Below are positions 1-8,637 of a stretch of DNA of 64,000 nt, piece by piece. A model generated the notes under the pieces. It worked only from the letters and a program-made list of their open reading frames with translations. It made no database searches and was not told where the DNA came from. Where the stretch lies: assembly GCF_019670105.1 (NCBI RefSeq), contig NZ_AP023032.1, positions 1,084,972 through 1,148,971 on the forward strand, read 5' to 3'. The translations under genes and the position numbers were made by a program. Within the stretch, counting starts at the first letter, position 1. Each line of letters begins with the position of its first letter. This stretch comes from Agarivorans albus. GTDB taxonomy: Bacteria; Pseudomonadota; Gammaproteobacteria; Enterobacterales; Celerinatantimonadaceae.

Positions 1-68
1 AAATGGCCTTGGTTGAGCAGAAGAAAAAGGCTCGCCAAGCCATGTTAGATGAGCATCGAATTATCTAA
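1..68 (+). CDS. C-terminal fragment of an unidentified protein
   Basis: Reading from base 3, an open frame runs in from the left edge and ends at a TAA at 66-68, giving about 21 charged residues that end in DEHRII. It is followed at once by a strong terminator, which supports it as the real end of a gene. Too little is present to name a family. Confidence 0.6.
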   Translation, partial: MALVEQKKKARQAMLDEHRII

Positions 69-90
69 GGCTAACGGCTTTATCATTTAA

Positions 91-119
91 AAAAAACAGC
101 GCCTTTGCGCTGTTTTTTT
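91..119 (+). terminator. Rho-independent terminator
   Basis: A 9-bp perfect stem (94-102 with 107-115) with a 4-base loop, preceded by A's and followed by a run of T's. It closes the gene that ends at 68. The A/T symmetry means it may also work for leftward transcripts. Confidence 0.9.
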
Positions 120-124
120 GTTTT

Positions 125-286
125 ATACCAATCACACTAAGTAAGTGATCAGAAATAACGCAGGAAAAATACTCGAGAATAAGACAGGATTTTGCGATAA
201 GTAGTTATTCTACAATCAAAAATCGTAACGCAGTTATCGAGAATTTTAACCAGATAGAATGAACAGTTACTTTGTACGATTGGTAT
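125..286. repeat. MITE-like element with 9-bp terminal inverted repeats
   Basis: A 162-bp non-coding segment is bounded by ATACCAATC at 125-133 and its exact complement GATTGGTAT at 278-286. It fills the gap between two converging genes almost exactly. The ends and length fit a miniature inverted-repeat element, and from memory similar TACCAAT-ended repeats occur in other marine gammaproteobacteria. There is no coding capacity and no obvious target duplication. Confidence 0.55.
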
Positions 287-291
287 TAGTG

Positions 292-2031
292 TTAGTCTCC
301 TTTGGCTATTCCTTCACGCCTAGGATCGGCCGCACCTTCTAACCTATCGGGGTAGATCCTTATGCCTTGTAAACCCGAAGTCATATCTTTGATTTTGGTT
401 TTGTAGCCTAAGGCTTCTAATGCTAATTGTTGATCTGCAGCGGCAGTATTGGCTTCCAACTCAAAGGTGCCAAAGCGATTGTTTAAGTGAGGCTGTTCAA
501 TAGCTTGTTGTAGGCTCATTCCCCAACTCAAGTGGTTAACTAAACTCTGCGCTACGTAGCCGATAATGCTACTACCGCCCGGTGAGCCAATGGCAATAAT
601 TGGCTGTTTGTTTTCCATAACAACGGTTGGCGCCATAGAAGAGCGGGGGCGTTTATTGGCAGCTACTCCGTTCGCCACTTTCTTGCCGTTTTTCTCAGCG
701 ACAAATGAGAAGTCAGTCAGCTGATTGTTAAGTAAGAACCCTTTTACAAATACTCTCGAACCAAAGGCATTCTCAATGCTACTGGTCATCGACAATACGT
801 TGCCTTGGGCATCCACTATACTGATGTGAGTGGTAGAAGGAAGTTCTAGGCTTTGGTCCATACTGCGATAGGCGTTTAAAGGCAACTCGCCAGGGCTTAC
901 CGAGGTTAAGGCTTTATCCCCACTTAACAGCTTAGCGCGCTTGGCAAGGTACTCAGGGCTTAGTAAGTTGCTAAGTGGCACGTCGACAAAATCACTGTCG
1001 GCAAGGTAGGCGCCTCGGTCTGCAAAGGCTAGGCGAGAAGCATCACCGAGAATACGCCAGCTTTGTGGATTATTAGGTCCCCAATCTGCTAAGGGGTAAT
1101 GCGCGGCAATACCGAGGATCTGTCCAACGGTGCTAGCGCCTGAACTCGGTGGCCCCATGCCACATATTGAGTATTGAAAGTAAGCAGAGCAAAGGGCAGG
1201 GCGCTGTTTTACTTGGTAATTTGCTAGATCTTTTTCGCTAAGCAAGCCCGGATTGTCATTGAATTGACCAACAGCCGCAACAATTGCTTTGGCGGTATCA
1301 CCTTGATAAAAACCTGAAGCGCCTTGCTCTGCGACCAACTTTAAGGTGCTAGCGTAATCAGGGTTTTGTAGTAAATGCCCTTCGCGTAAAGGCTCGGCTG
1401 AGTCATCAAAGAAGTAGTCGCGGCTAGTTGGGTAGCGACCGAGGCGTTCAGCGTCGCCAGCAATTAACTTAGCCAATCGCGGGCTCACTCTAAAGCCTTC
1501 TTTGGCTAAGCCGATTGCCGGTTTAAACAAATCTTGCCAATTGCTGCTACCGTAACGCTGATGCATTTCTTCAAACAGCGCGATAACTCCAGGTGTGCCT
1601 ACTGAACGCCCACCCACCACTGCGTCATAAAACTTTAGCGGTTTACCTTGCTGGTCCAAAAACAAGCCAGCATCAACTTGTGAAGGGGCTGTTTCTCTGG
1701 CGTCAAAGGTGGTGAGTTGTTGCTTGGCTGCATCGTAATACACCACAAAAGCGCCGCCACCAATCCCTGAGGATTGCGGTTCAACCAAGCCTAGTACGCT
1801 TTGCACGGCAATCATTGCATCTACGGCGTTGCCACCTGCCTTTAGCACCTCATAACCGGCTTCAACCGCTAAGGGGTTAGCAGCCGACACCATGAATTTT
1901 TTGGCAGTGACCTCGGTCTTAGCCTGCACTCCGCTGGCTAGCTCTGGGGCATAAGCATCGGCGCTTTGGCTATTTGAATAGCAAAAGCCGCTAATTATTA
2001 GGGTTGATGCCATGAGGTTGCGAGTAAACAT
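292..2031 (-). CDS. ggt: Gamma-glutamyltransferase (glutathione hydrolase) precursor
   Basis: 579 residues, the usual length. It cleaves or transfers the gamma-glutamyl group of glutathione in the periplasm. A signal peptide covers about residues 1-26. The precursor autocleaves before a threonine: the TTH motif at 400-402 places the N-terminal nucleophile of the small subunit at Thr400, matching Thr391 of E. coli GGT. The SGIGGG segment near residue 90 and the SPGGS motif near 500 are the other family landmarks. The gene stands alone, its 3' end abutting a short repeat element. The identification is secure; the physiological substrate is not shown by the sequence. Confidence 0.95.
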   Translation of the reverse strand: MFTRNLMASTLIISGFCYSNSQSADAYAPELASGVQAKTEVTAKKFMVSAANPLAVEAGYEVLKAGGNAVDAMIAVQSVLGLVEPQSSGIGGGAFVVYYDAAKQQLTTFDARETAPSQVDAGLFLDQQGKPLKFYDAVVGGRSVGTPGVIALFEEMHQRYGSSNWQDLFKPAIGLAKEGFRVSPRLAKLIAGDAERLGRYPTSRDYFFDDSAEPLREGHLLQNPDYASTLKLVAEQGASGFYQGDTAKAIVAAVGQFNDNPGLLSEKDLANYQVKQRPALCSAYFQYSICGMGPPSSGASTVGQILGIAAHYPLADWGPNNPQSWRILGDASRLAFADRGAYLADSDFVDVPLSNLLSPEYLAKRAKLLSGDKALTSVSPGELPLNAYRSMDQSLELPSTTHISIVDAQGNVLSMTSSIENAFGSRVFVKGFLLNNQLTDFSFVAEKNGKKVANGVAANKRPRSSMAPTVVMENKQPIIAIGSPGGSSIIGYVAQSLVNHLSWGMSLQQAIEQPHLNNRFGTFELEANTAAADQQLALEALGYKTKIKDMTSGLQGIRIYPDRLEGAADPRREGIAKGD

Positions 2032-2390
2032 GCTAAATCCTTTTTTAATGCGTATTTAGCCAGTGTAGCAGTCCATATATTAATCGCCATCGCTTGTTTA
2101 TATGACTGAATTTACGCAGGTTTTTCTATTTGTATGAGAATTGAGCACAGCGGTGACGTAGATAAGAGACAGCTTGAAGCCGCATAACTCGTCGGTTTTG
2201 GCTTTTATCACTATTTAGGTGTCGCCTGTAGGCGACGCTGGCATTTAAGTTGCGTCCCTGAATTTTGGTTAAGTTGTTGATTTTAATTGTTTTTTAAAAG
2301 TTGGTTCGACCTTTGCTATATGTAGTTCGTCAACCGCTAAACCTAGTTAGCGGCCATTTAGTGAAGTAGATGTTAAACAAGGAGTTTCTT
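2032..2390. other. Intergenic region between divergent genes
   Basis: 359 bp between the divergent ggt and EF-hand genes, with no credible ORF. It holds two perfect small hairpins: a 6-bp stem at 2221-2236 with no T run, and a 7-bp stem at about 2333-2352 just ahead of the EF-hand gene's ribosome binding site, possibly in its leader. Promoters for both genes should lie here, but I could not pick convincing -35/-10 pairs. Confidence 0.5.
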
Positions 2391-2651
2391 ATGAACTTGA
2401 AGTATAGCTTTCCAGTGTTAGCGCTATTTGTAGCCAGCCTAGCCTCGGCAAATAGTGAAGTGTTCAAAGACCTAGATACCAACCAAGATTTGGTGGTAAG
2501 CATGGAAGAAGCTGCCGAACTACCGATCCTTACTGAAGTATGGAGTGAGCTTGATACAGACCAGGATGGTGTATTAAGCCAAGCAGAATTCATAAACCTT
2601 GAAATTTCCGTTCAACCTGAAGACCCTGAAAACAGCGAAGTAGCTGAATAG
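2391..2651 (+). CDS. Small exported EF-hand calcium-binding protein
   Basis: 86 residues from the ATG at 2391, chosen because an AAGGAG stands 7-8 bases upstream. An earlier in-frame ATG at 2370 lacks such a site and would spoil the signal peptide. Residues 1-20 form a signal peptide ending ASA. Two EF-hand loops follow, DTNQDLVVSMEE (29-40) and DTDQDGVLSQAE (55-66), both with ligands at positions 1, 3, 5, 9 and 12. The tail is acidic. It probably binds calcium in the periplasm or outside the cell; no partner is indicated by the neighbours. Confidence 0.85.
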   Translation: MNLKYSFPVLALFVASLASANSEVFKDLDTNQDLVVSMEEAAELPILTEVWSELDTDQDGVLSQAEFINLEISVQPEDPENSEVAE

Positions 2652-2762
2652 TTAGTTCCTTTATGTTTTCGTGAACCGATCCAATTTTAGGACGCTGTCG
2701 GGGGCCAATTTTTCTGCGATTTGGTCTAGTTTGTAGCAGTTTTAATCCTCGATAATTTTCCA

Positions 2763-2797
2763 GCGCTTAAGTCTGTGCTAGCTTAAGCGCCTTTTTT
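2763..2797 (+). terminator. Rho-independent terminator of the EF-hand gene
   Basis: A perfect 9-bp stem (2763-2771 with 2782-2790) with a 10-base loop, followed by a T-rich tract. It ends just before the stop of the converging exporter gene. Confidence 0.85.
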
Positions 2798-2799
2798 CT

Positions 2800-4077
2800 T
2801 TATAGCGAGCTACGTTGCGGTACCGCTACGTTAGCAAATAAAATCCCCGCCACAATCGACATGAAAATCAAAAATGTTTGCGAACCAATATTGGGGATGC
2901 TCACCATTGACTCACCTAAAACCAATGAATTTAAGCTGATATAAGCCTTACTACCCGGTACCAATAATACTATGCCTTGCAGCAATACCACCGATGCCGG
3001 AGACTTGGTTAACTTGGCAAATAGGTTTGCATAAACACCCACAATAAATGCCCCAACAAAAGGACCTAATGCTTCGCCTAGGTAGGCGCTGCCAGCAAAG
3101 GCAGCAGCATAGGCAATCACTCCCGAAAGAATGCCCCAAGGTAAATCTTTAGCGCGTACTTTAAATACCACGCTAAGGCCTAAGGATAACAACACCACAC
3201 CTAGCCACTTAATCCACCAGGTGCTAACAAAGCTAGATTGAAGATCAACCTGCCCCCAAATTAGAGCACCAAAGGCCATGCCTAACACCGCGCCAAAATA
3301 GAGTTTAAACAACACCATAATGCCGTCCATTACCCTTGCCGTACCCGATATTAGTTCGCGTGCTGCTAACTCACTTAAACCAAGGGTGAGCGATAAACCA
3401 GGAATGAAAATAATGATCGCCGAAAGCACCACAATGGGAATGTTTACGTCTGGCACAAACTGAGAAATAGCCACGGCCACAAAGGAGCAGAGCAGCGCAG
3501 CTACCGGCTCTAAGGCTTCATGTACTCCTTTAGAGTGCTCGGCGCGATAAGCCAAATAAAATGAAATACAACTAAGCAAGCTCGACCAAATAATGGTGCT
3601 CCAATTAGCCGACATTAACATAGCAAATGCGCCGCCAGTAATGGCAAAAGCCAAGCAAATTACCCAAGGAGAGTGTAAGGCTGGCTGATTGGCCATTTGG
3701 TTTAGCCGCTCTATGGCCTCGGCCAAACTGATTTCTTCTTCGGTTACTTTTTTAACCAGTTGATTAGTGCGGGCCAATAAACCTAAATCGATTTCACCGG
3801 GCTTTACTCGCATCACATAGTTATATTCTTGAGTATCGTCTGGTGCCCAAAGTACAAAAGTGAGTGAGGTAGGAGTAACTAAAAAATAGCCATTTAGGCC
3901 TAAGGTCTCAGCGACATTACTTAGGTGTGACTCTAAGCGAAACGCCGGCGTACCATATTTATGTAAGGCCTTGCCTAGCCTGATAATGAAATTACGTTTT
4001 ACTTCAAAGCTTGATTGTTTCAATGCGGGGGCTAATTCTAAAAAGCGGATGCTTAATTGTATCTCACAGATTGGCAT
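2800..4077 (-). CDS. ThrE-family threonine/serine exporter (fused two-domain form)
   Basis: 425 residues. The first ~120 are soluble and contain the family start region (KALHKYGTPAFRLE). Then come about five membrane segments (DUF1212/ThrE domain) and, from about residue 270, a second set of about five (DUF3815/ThrE_2). E. coli carries these two parts as the separate proteins YjjP and YjjB; here they are one chain, as in corynebacterial ThrE. The expected role is export of threonine, serine or related small molecules through the inner membrane. Start choice is uncertain: the ATG at 4077 has no Shine-Dalgarno at normal distance, while an AGGAG lies 25 bases upstream. The family call is firm; the substrate is inferred. 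Confidence 0.85.
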   Translation of the reverse strand: MPICEIQLSIRFLELAPALKQSSFEVKRNFIIRLGKALHKYGTPAFRLESHLSNVAETLGLNGYFLVTPTSLTFVLWAPDDTQEYNYVMRVKPGEIDLGLLARTNQLVKKVTEEEISLAEAIERLNQMANQPALHSPWVICLAFAITGGAFAMLMSANWSTIIWSSLLSCISFYLAYRAEHSKGVHEALEPVAALLCSFVAVAISQFVPDVNIPIVVLSAIIIFIPGLSLTLGLSELAARELISGTARVMDGIMVLFKLYFGAVLGMAFGALIWGQVDLQSSFVSTWWIKWLGVVLLSLGLSVVFKVRAKDLPWGILSGVIAYAAAFAGSAYLGEALGPFVGAFIVGVYANLFAKLTKSPASVVLLQGIVLLVPGSKAYISLNSLVLGESMVSIPNIGSQTFLIFMSIVAGILFANVAVPQRSSL

Positions 4078-4228
4078 TTGGTGTAGTTGTCTTAAGATAA
4101 AAAACTCCTGCCGGCGTTGTAAACAGAGAAATTTTCCTATTTTTTAATGAAATAGCGTACAGAATCGGCCTGATCATTTATCATTTACAGTTAGCTAATT
4201 ATTCTCACGTGCTGTCTCGGAGGACACC

Positions 4229-5944
4229 ATGGCCGCTGGTAAATATTTACGTTGGAAAGACGAAAACGGTAACGAGTTTCGCCCTGTTTCAATATCTGGT
4301 AACGCATTACTTAACGATCGTACTTTAAATAAAAGCTCAGCTTTTAGTTTTGAAGAGCGCGAAGCCTTTAATTTGGCGGGCTTGTTGCCTCCTAAGCCGC
4401 AAACCTTTGAAGATCAATTAAAGCGTGTTTACCAAGGCTTTTTAAGTGCTTGTAGCGACATTGAGCAATACCAATACCTGCGCGCACTTCAAGACAGAAA
4501 TGAAACCTTGTTTTATGCATTGGTATCTCGCCACATCGAAGAAATGGCGCCGATTATTTATACCCCAACAGTGGGTAAGGCCTGTCAGGAATTTAGCCAT
4601 CGCTATCAAAAAGACCGCGGGTTATACATTACCGCAGAGAATGTCGATCAAATGGGTGAGATGGCGCGTCACTTCGCCGGTAAAGATATTAAGATTATTG
4701 TGGTTACCGACAGCCAAGGTATTCTCGGCCTCGGTGATTTAGGTATTGGTGGCATGGGTATTCCTATTGGTAAATTGTCACTGTATACCTTAGGCGCGGG
4801 TATTCACCCTGCACGTTGTTTGCCGATTGCGCTTGATGTAGGTACCGATAATCAAGACTTACTCAACGATCCAATGTATTTAGGTCTTCCGCAAAAACGG
4901 ATGCGTGGTCAAGAGTACCAAGACTTCATCGAGAAGTTTGTGGCGCAAACTAAGCTGCACTTCCCTGAAGCAGTGTTGCAATGGGAAGACTTTAGTAAGT
5001 CTAATGCCTTCGATAACCTATCTAAGTATGAAGACGAATTGCCATCATTTAACGATGATATTCAAGGCACCGGTTCCGTGGTATTGGCTGGCGTGATTGG
5101 CGCTACTAAGATTAAAAATGAAACCCTTGGTGAGCAAGTTTACGCTGTGTACGGCGCAGGCGCCGGCGGGGTAGGTGTTGCCGACCAAATATTTGCTGGC
5201 TTGCTTAAAGAGGGCATTAGCCACCAAGAGGCACGTGATCGTATTTTCATTCTAGACTCACGCGGAGTGGTTTTTGATAACCGTGAAGATCTTGATGAAT
5301 ACAAAAAACGTTACGCTAAGCCATTTGAACTAGCCCAAAACTGGACGCTAGCCGAAGAAGGCAAGGCGAGTTTGGGTGAGCTTATCGATAATACGCCGGT
5401 TACCGTATTATTGGGTTGTAGTGGTGTAGGCGGTGCATTTAAAGAAAGCCACGTGAAAAAGATGCTGGAATACACCGATCGCCCGATGGTATTCCCGCTA
5501 TCTAACCCAACAGACAACTGTGAAGCCCTGCCAGAAGATGTATACAAGTGGACCAATGGCCAAGCTATTGTGGCCACCGGTAGCCCCTTTGACGACGTAG
5601 ATTACAACGGTAAAAACTACCGTATTGGTCAGGGTAACAATGTGTTTATCTTCCCAGCGGTTGGCCTTGCAACCATTGTTTCTGGCGTGAGCAAAATCAC
5701 CATGGAAATGTTTACCACAGCGTCATTTGCTTTGGCTGAGTATGTATCTCAAGAAGACTTAGACAGCGGCTGTGTATTCCCAAGAATGCGTGAGCTAAAA
5801 GAAGTTTCTGGCTTTGTAGCTAAAGCGATTTTAAAGCAAATTCAAGAAACTGATCCGCAAGGCTGTTTGAGTGGTAAAGACATCGACCAAGAAATTGCCG
5901 AACATATGTGGGAGCCTATTTACCTGCCATATCGCAGAGTTTAA
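4229..5944 (+). CDS. maeA: Malic enzyme (oxaloacetate-decarboxylating malate dehydrogenase)
   Basis: 571 residues, close to E. coli MaeA/SfcA (565). It oxidatively decarboxylates malate to pyruvate, linking the TCA cycle to pyruvate. Visible landmarks are YTPTVG with the catalytic tyrosine at 111, ILGLGDLGIGGMGIPIGKL, the metal-site segment with FNDDIQGT, and the nucleotide-binding GAGAGG. The start is preceded by GGAGG at good distance. The cofactor is probably NAD by similarity to MaeA, but this was not tested here. The gene is single and ends at a shared terminator. Confidence 0.93.
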   Translation: MAAGKYLRWKDENGNEFRPVSISGNALLNDRTLNKSSAFSFEEREAFNLAGLLPPKPQTFEDQLKRVYQGFLSACSDIEQYQYLRALQDRNETLFYALVSRHIEEMAPIIYTPTVGKACQEFSHRYQKDRGLYITAENVDQMGEMARHFAGKDIKIIVVTDSQGILGLGDLGIGGMGIPIGKLSLYTLGAGIHPARCLPIALDVGTDNQDLLNDPMYLGLPQKRMRGQEYQDFIEKFVAQTKLHFPEAVLQWEDFSKSNAFDNLSKYEDELPSFNDDIQGTGSVVLAGVIGATKIKNETLGEQVYAVYGAGAGGVGVADQIFAGLLKEGISHQEARDRIFILDSRGVVFDNREDLDEYKKRYAKPFELAQNWTLAEEGKASLGELIDNTPVTVLLGCSGVGGAFKESHVKKMLEYTDRPMVFPLSNPTDNCEALPEDVYKWTNGQAIVATGSPFDDVDYNGKNYRIGQGNNVFIFPAVGLATIVSGVSKITMEMFTTASFALAEYVSQEDLDSGCVFPRMRELKEVSGFVAKAILKQIQETDPQGCLSGKDIDQEIAEHMWEPIYLPYRRV

Positions 5945-5974
5945 GGCCTTAACAATAAATTAGCTGTTAAGAAT

Positions 5975-6001
5975 AAAAAGGAGCCAATGGGCTCCTTTTT
6001 T
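5975..6001. terminator. Bidirectional terminator
   Basis: A GGAGCC/GGCTCC stem with flanking A and T runs and a 4-base loop (AATG) lies between the converging malic enzyme and lipoprotein genes. Either transcript would end in a U run. Confidence 0.9.
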
Positions 6002-6029
6002 GTGTGAAGAGTGGATGTAGGGTTTAGCC

Positions 6030-7772
6030 TTAGTTAGCAGTAATTTCCCATACTGTTAATGACCCACTTACTTCGTTACCTACCAACAACAATGGTTGGC
6101 TGGTTGGGCTGTTATCGGCGGCAACAAATACCAAGCTTTCTGGGGCTAAGTCACCAATACCATCATCAACGCTTAAACCTTCTGTTAGGTCACGGTTAAT
6201 TACGTAGGTTTCGAACTTGCTGTTGTAAGGGTTAGTTACGTCGTAAACCATAATGCCGCCCATGCGCTCTAAACCAATAAAGGCGTAGGTTTTGTCGCCA
6301 ACAGTGCCAACTGTTAGCGCTTCAGGCTCAGCGCCTTTGTTTTCTGAGCGAGAATCGCTTTCGTTCTCATCATCACCGTTGTTAAAGGCATTGCCGTGAA
6401 GCGCTGCAGTGATGCGACCAATTTCATCACCAGAATCAAACACGATTAAACCATTTTGATCCCATACGGTGAACGAGCGAGCACCATAGGCTACGGCAGT
6501 TTCATACTCGCCATTGCCGTCGGCATCGCCCAGTACATTAGTTACGCGTAGGTCATCAATCTCGCCGCCGGCTTGCAGTGCTTCTAGCTTAGAGCCTGCT
6601 TGGGCGGTAAGGTTTTTAAGTTTTACTTCTTCAGTAAAAGCTAAGCAACCATCGTCTTCATCGTAGTCTTGACCACCCGCAGCAACACAGGCAGCTTCGT
6701 CGGCTACATCAAAGAAATACTCACGTGCATCACCTTCGTTGGCAGTGATGAGGAACGGCGCACCATTCCACGAGAAAGAAGCAATAGTGTCTGGCATGTA
6801 AGCGCCGTATAAGCCGTCGTATTGGCCAAAGCTCACTGTGCCATCTTCGTTCCCGTCAAAGTTTAACCCTGACCAATCTTTATATCCCAAGCCGATAATT
6901 TGCACGCTGTTATCGCTTAAATCTACAAGTGCTAAGCCGTTGTTTTCTTGAAGCGTTACATAGGCCATGTCGTTGCTGGCGGTAATGTATTCAGGCTCTA
7001 AGTCTTGTGCAATAGTGGTGGCAATCACTTGGCCGTTTAAAGTACGACCACTTGGGTTAGGGAAGTGCAGCCCTTTAGCTTCAAGCTCACTTTGCATGCC
7101 GTTAAAGCTAGTAAAGTCGATGATAGTGGCGCTAGTCGCTGGTGTTCCATCAGTTACGCTAATGACAGCAATTGTGCCTTCAGGATCGTTGCTGTAATCG
7201 CCGCTTGGCTCACCTTCGTTAGCCACAATTACTTTGCTGCCATCAGGCGTGAAAGTAACCATATCTGGCAAGTTTCCTACTTCAACAGCACTTAGGAATA
7301 CTGGAGTGCCAGCGTTTAAACCATTGTAGAAAACAATGAAACCATTGTTGGCTTGCGCGTCGGCTTCAATGGCTACTGCCATTAAATCATTATGCACGGC
7401 AATGCTGTTGGCTCCGCCCAGAGCAACGCCATTGGCTTCGGTTGGTAAAGTTAGTGGGGTTGCGCTTAGGTTAGTATCGCTAGTTGGAGCACTTAATTGC
7501 TCAGAGCTAAGGCCAGAGGCATCAATCATCTCAACCGTTGCGTCAGAGCTATTAATGGCATAAATAGTTTGAGTAGCAGCGTGGTATTGCAGGATCTCTG
7601 CAGCACCGTCTGGGTTTAATACTGCACGACCAACCGGATTAAGCATGATGCTGCTAACAGCATCTGCACCAGGCTCACCGTTTAAACCATTTTGACCATC
7701 GTCACTACTACACGCTGTTAATGTTAGGCTAGAAATTACTGCCAATGAAACCAAGCTCTTCTTGAGCATCAT
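6030..7772 (-). CDS. Choice-of-anchor I / phytase-like beta-propeller lipoprotein
   Basis: 580 residues. The lipobox LTAC gives a lipidated Cys21, followed by a short collagen-like stretch (GQNGLNGEPG). The rest looks like a beta-propeller of the 'choice-of-anchor I' family (LPDMVTFTPDGSKVIVANEGEPSGDY; TASNDMAYVTLQENNGLALVD; ITANEGDAREYF), a family often annotated as phytase-like or alkaline-phosphatase-like. Acidic loops such as DADGNGEYE and DGNEDGT suggest calcium sites. A Pho-box-like array lies 52-80 bases before the start, consistent with a phosphate-scavenging role, though the enzyme activity is unproven. It is likely anchored to the outer membrane. Confidence 0.8.
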   Translation of the reverse strand: MMLKKSLVSLAVISSLTLTACSSDDGQNGLNGEPGADAVSSIMLNPVGRAVLNPDGAAEILQYHAATQTIYAINSSDATVEMIDASGLSSEQLSAPTSDTNLSATPLTLPTEANGVALGGANSIAVHNDLMAVAIEADAQANNGFIVFYNGLNAGTPVFLSAVEVGNLPDMVTFTPDGSKVIVANEGEPSGDYSNDPEGTIAVISVTDGTPATSATIIDFTSFNGMQSELEAKGLHFPNPSGRTLNGQVIATTIAQDLEPEYITASNDMAYVTLQENNGLALVDLSDNSVQIIGLGYKDWSGLNFDGNEDGTVSFGQYDGLYGAYMPDTIASFSWNGAPFLITANEGDAREYFFDVADEAACVAAGGQDYDEDDGCLAFTEEVKLKNLTAQAGSKLEALQAGGEIDDLRVTNVLGDADGNGEYETAVAYGARSFTVWDQNGLIVFDSGDEIGRITAALHGNAFNNGDDENESDSRSENKGAEPEALTVGTVGDKTYAFIGLERMGGIMVYDVTNPYNSKFETYVINRDLTEGLSVDDGIGDLAPESLVFVAADNSPTSQPLLLVGNEVSGSLTVWEITAN

Positions 7773-7823
7773 GTTATATCCCTATAAATAGTTACAAATC
7801 GAAGGGCATTTTGTGTACTCAAT

Positions 7824-7852
7824 GTGACTTTACGATGACGAAAATATGACAA
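7824..7852 (-). promoter_or_regulatory. Candidate Pho box (three 11-bp-spaced half sites)
   Basis: Read on the minus strand: TTGTCAT, four bases, TCGTCAT, four bases, AAGTCAC. The three GTCA cores are exactly 11 bp apart, the pitch of PhoB direct repeats (consensus CTGTCAT). The array lies 52-80 bp upstream of the lipoprotein start in the correct orientation. PhoB control is an inference. Confidence 0.5.
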
Positions 7853-8002
7853 TCAATGAAATATTCCAATAAGGTAACGCGTGAACTTAAGCCTGAAAAA
7901 TGTAGCGGTTCCTGCTGTATAAGTAATTGAATCTAAGAACTATTCTACCTGATCTATTTCACGCTTTAGTTTGATAAAGGTGGAACGATTGTGCTTTTCG
8001 TT

Positions 8003-8030
8003 TGATCTAAGCAAATTTGCCAGCCGTAAC
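8003..8030 (+). promoter_or_regulatory. Candidate ECF (RpoE/ChrR-type) promoter
   Basis: TGATCT (8003-8008), a 16-base spacer and CGTAAC (8025-8030) resemble the TGATC...CGTA promoters used by RpoE/ChrR-type ECF sigma factors that answer singlet oxygen. It would start transcription about 35-40 bases before the fasciclin ATG. No sigma or ChrR gene is present in the window. Confidence 0.4.
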
Positions 8031-8073
8031 CTTTCTCGAAACCTACGCAACTTAAGCTTGAAGGAAAGAGACA

Positions 8074-8571
8074 ATGATTAAACGAATTGCAAGTGTATTT
8101 ACTTTGATTATCACAACAATGACATTCTCGATGTTGGCTCAAGCTGGTCATCACGGCATGAAAAAGGACATTGTTGATGTAGCCGTCGAGAATGGCTCTT
8201 TTAATACTTTAGTTACCGCTGTGAAAGCCGCTGGATTGGTTGATACCTTAAAGGGAGATGGGCCTTTTACTGTGTTTGCTCCTACCGATGAAGCCTTCGC
8301 AAAATTGCCTGAAGGAACCGTGGAAATGTTACTCATGCCTGAGAACAAAGATAAGTTAATCGCCGTGCTTACTTACCATGTTGTAGCTGGAAAAGTCATG
8401 GCAGCCGATGTAGTTAACATTGATAGCGCTACAACCGTTCAAGGAGGAATGTTAGCTATTAGTACTAGCGGTGAATCGGTAATGATTAATAACGCAAAGG
8501 TAGTGGCTGCAGACGTAAAAGCTAGCAACGGTGTGATTCATGTTGTCGACACCGTATTGTTACCAAAATAG
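8074..8571 (+). CDS. Secreted fasciclin (FAS1) domain protein
   Basis: 165 residues with a signal peptide (about 1-24, ending AQA) and one FAS1 domain over about 32-163. Landmarks are [23 protein letters not shown], the box [15 protein letters not shown] and the closing [13 protein letters not shown]. Single-domain bacterial FAS1 proteins are secreted or periplasmic with poorly known, often adhesive or stress-related, roles. AAGGAAAG precedes the ATG. A possible ECF-sigma promoter sits just upstream. Identification of the domain is certain, function is not. Confidence 0.9.
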   Translation: MIKRIASVFTLIITTMTFSMLAQAGHHGMKKDIVDVAVENGSFNTLVTAVKAAGLVDTLKGDGPFTVFAPTDEAFAKLPEGTVEMLLMPENKDKLIAVLTYHVVAGKVMAADVVNIDSATTVQGGMLAISTSGESVMINNAKVVAADVKASNGVIHVVDTVLLPK

Positions 8572-8578
8572 GCGTATC

Positions 8579-8603
8579 GGCAGGGCATAAATTAAACCCT
8601 GCC
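8579..8603. terminator. Hairpin, possible terminator
   Basis: GGCAGGG at 8579-8585 pairs with CCCTGCC at 8597-8603 (11-base loop), between the converging fasciclin and hypothetical genes. The T tract after it is weak, so its efficiency is doubtful. Confidence 0.5.
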
Positions 8604-8637
8604 TAGTTTCTGGAATAAAGCCGCTCTTAAAGGTTTG

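Noticed and set aside
2221..2236. Hairpin as a terminator after the ggt promoter region
   Set aside because: It has a perfect 6-bp stem but no T run and no upstream gene that needs ending on either strand.
7966..8154. 62-residue minus-strand ORF before the fasciclin gene
   Set aside because: It runs across the fasciclin promoter and signal-peptide region antisense and shows no protein features.
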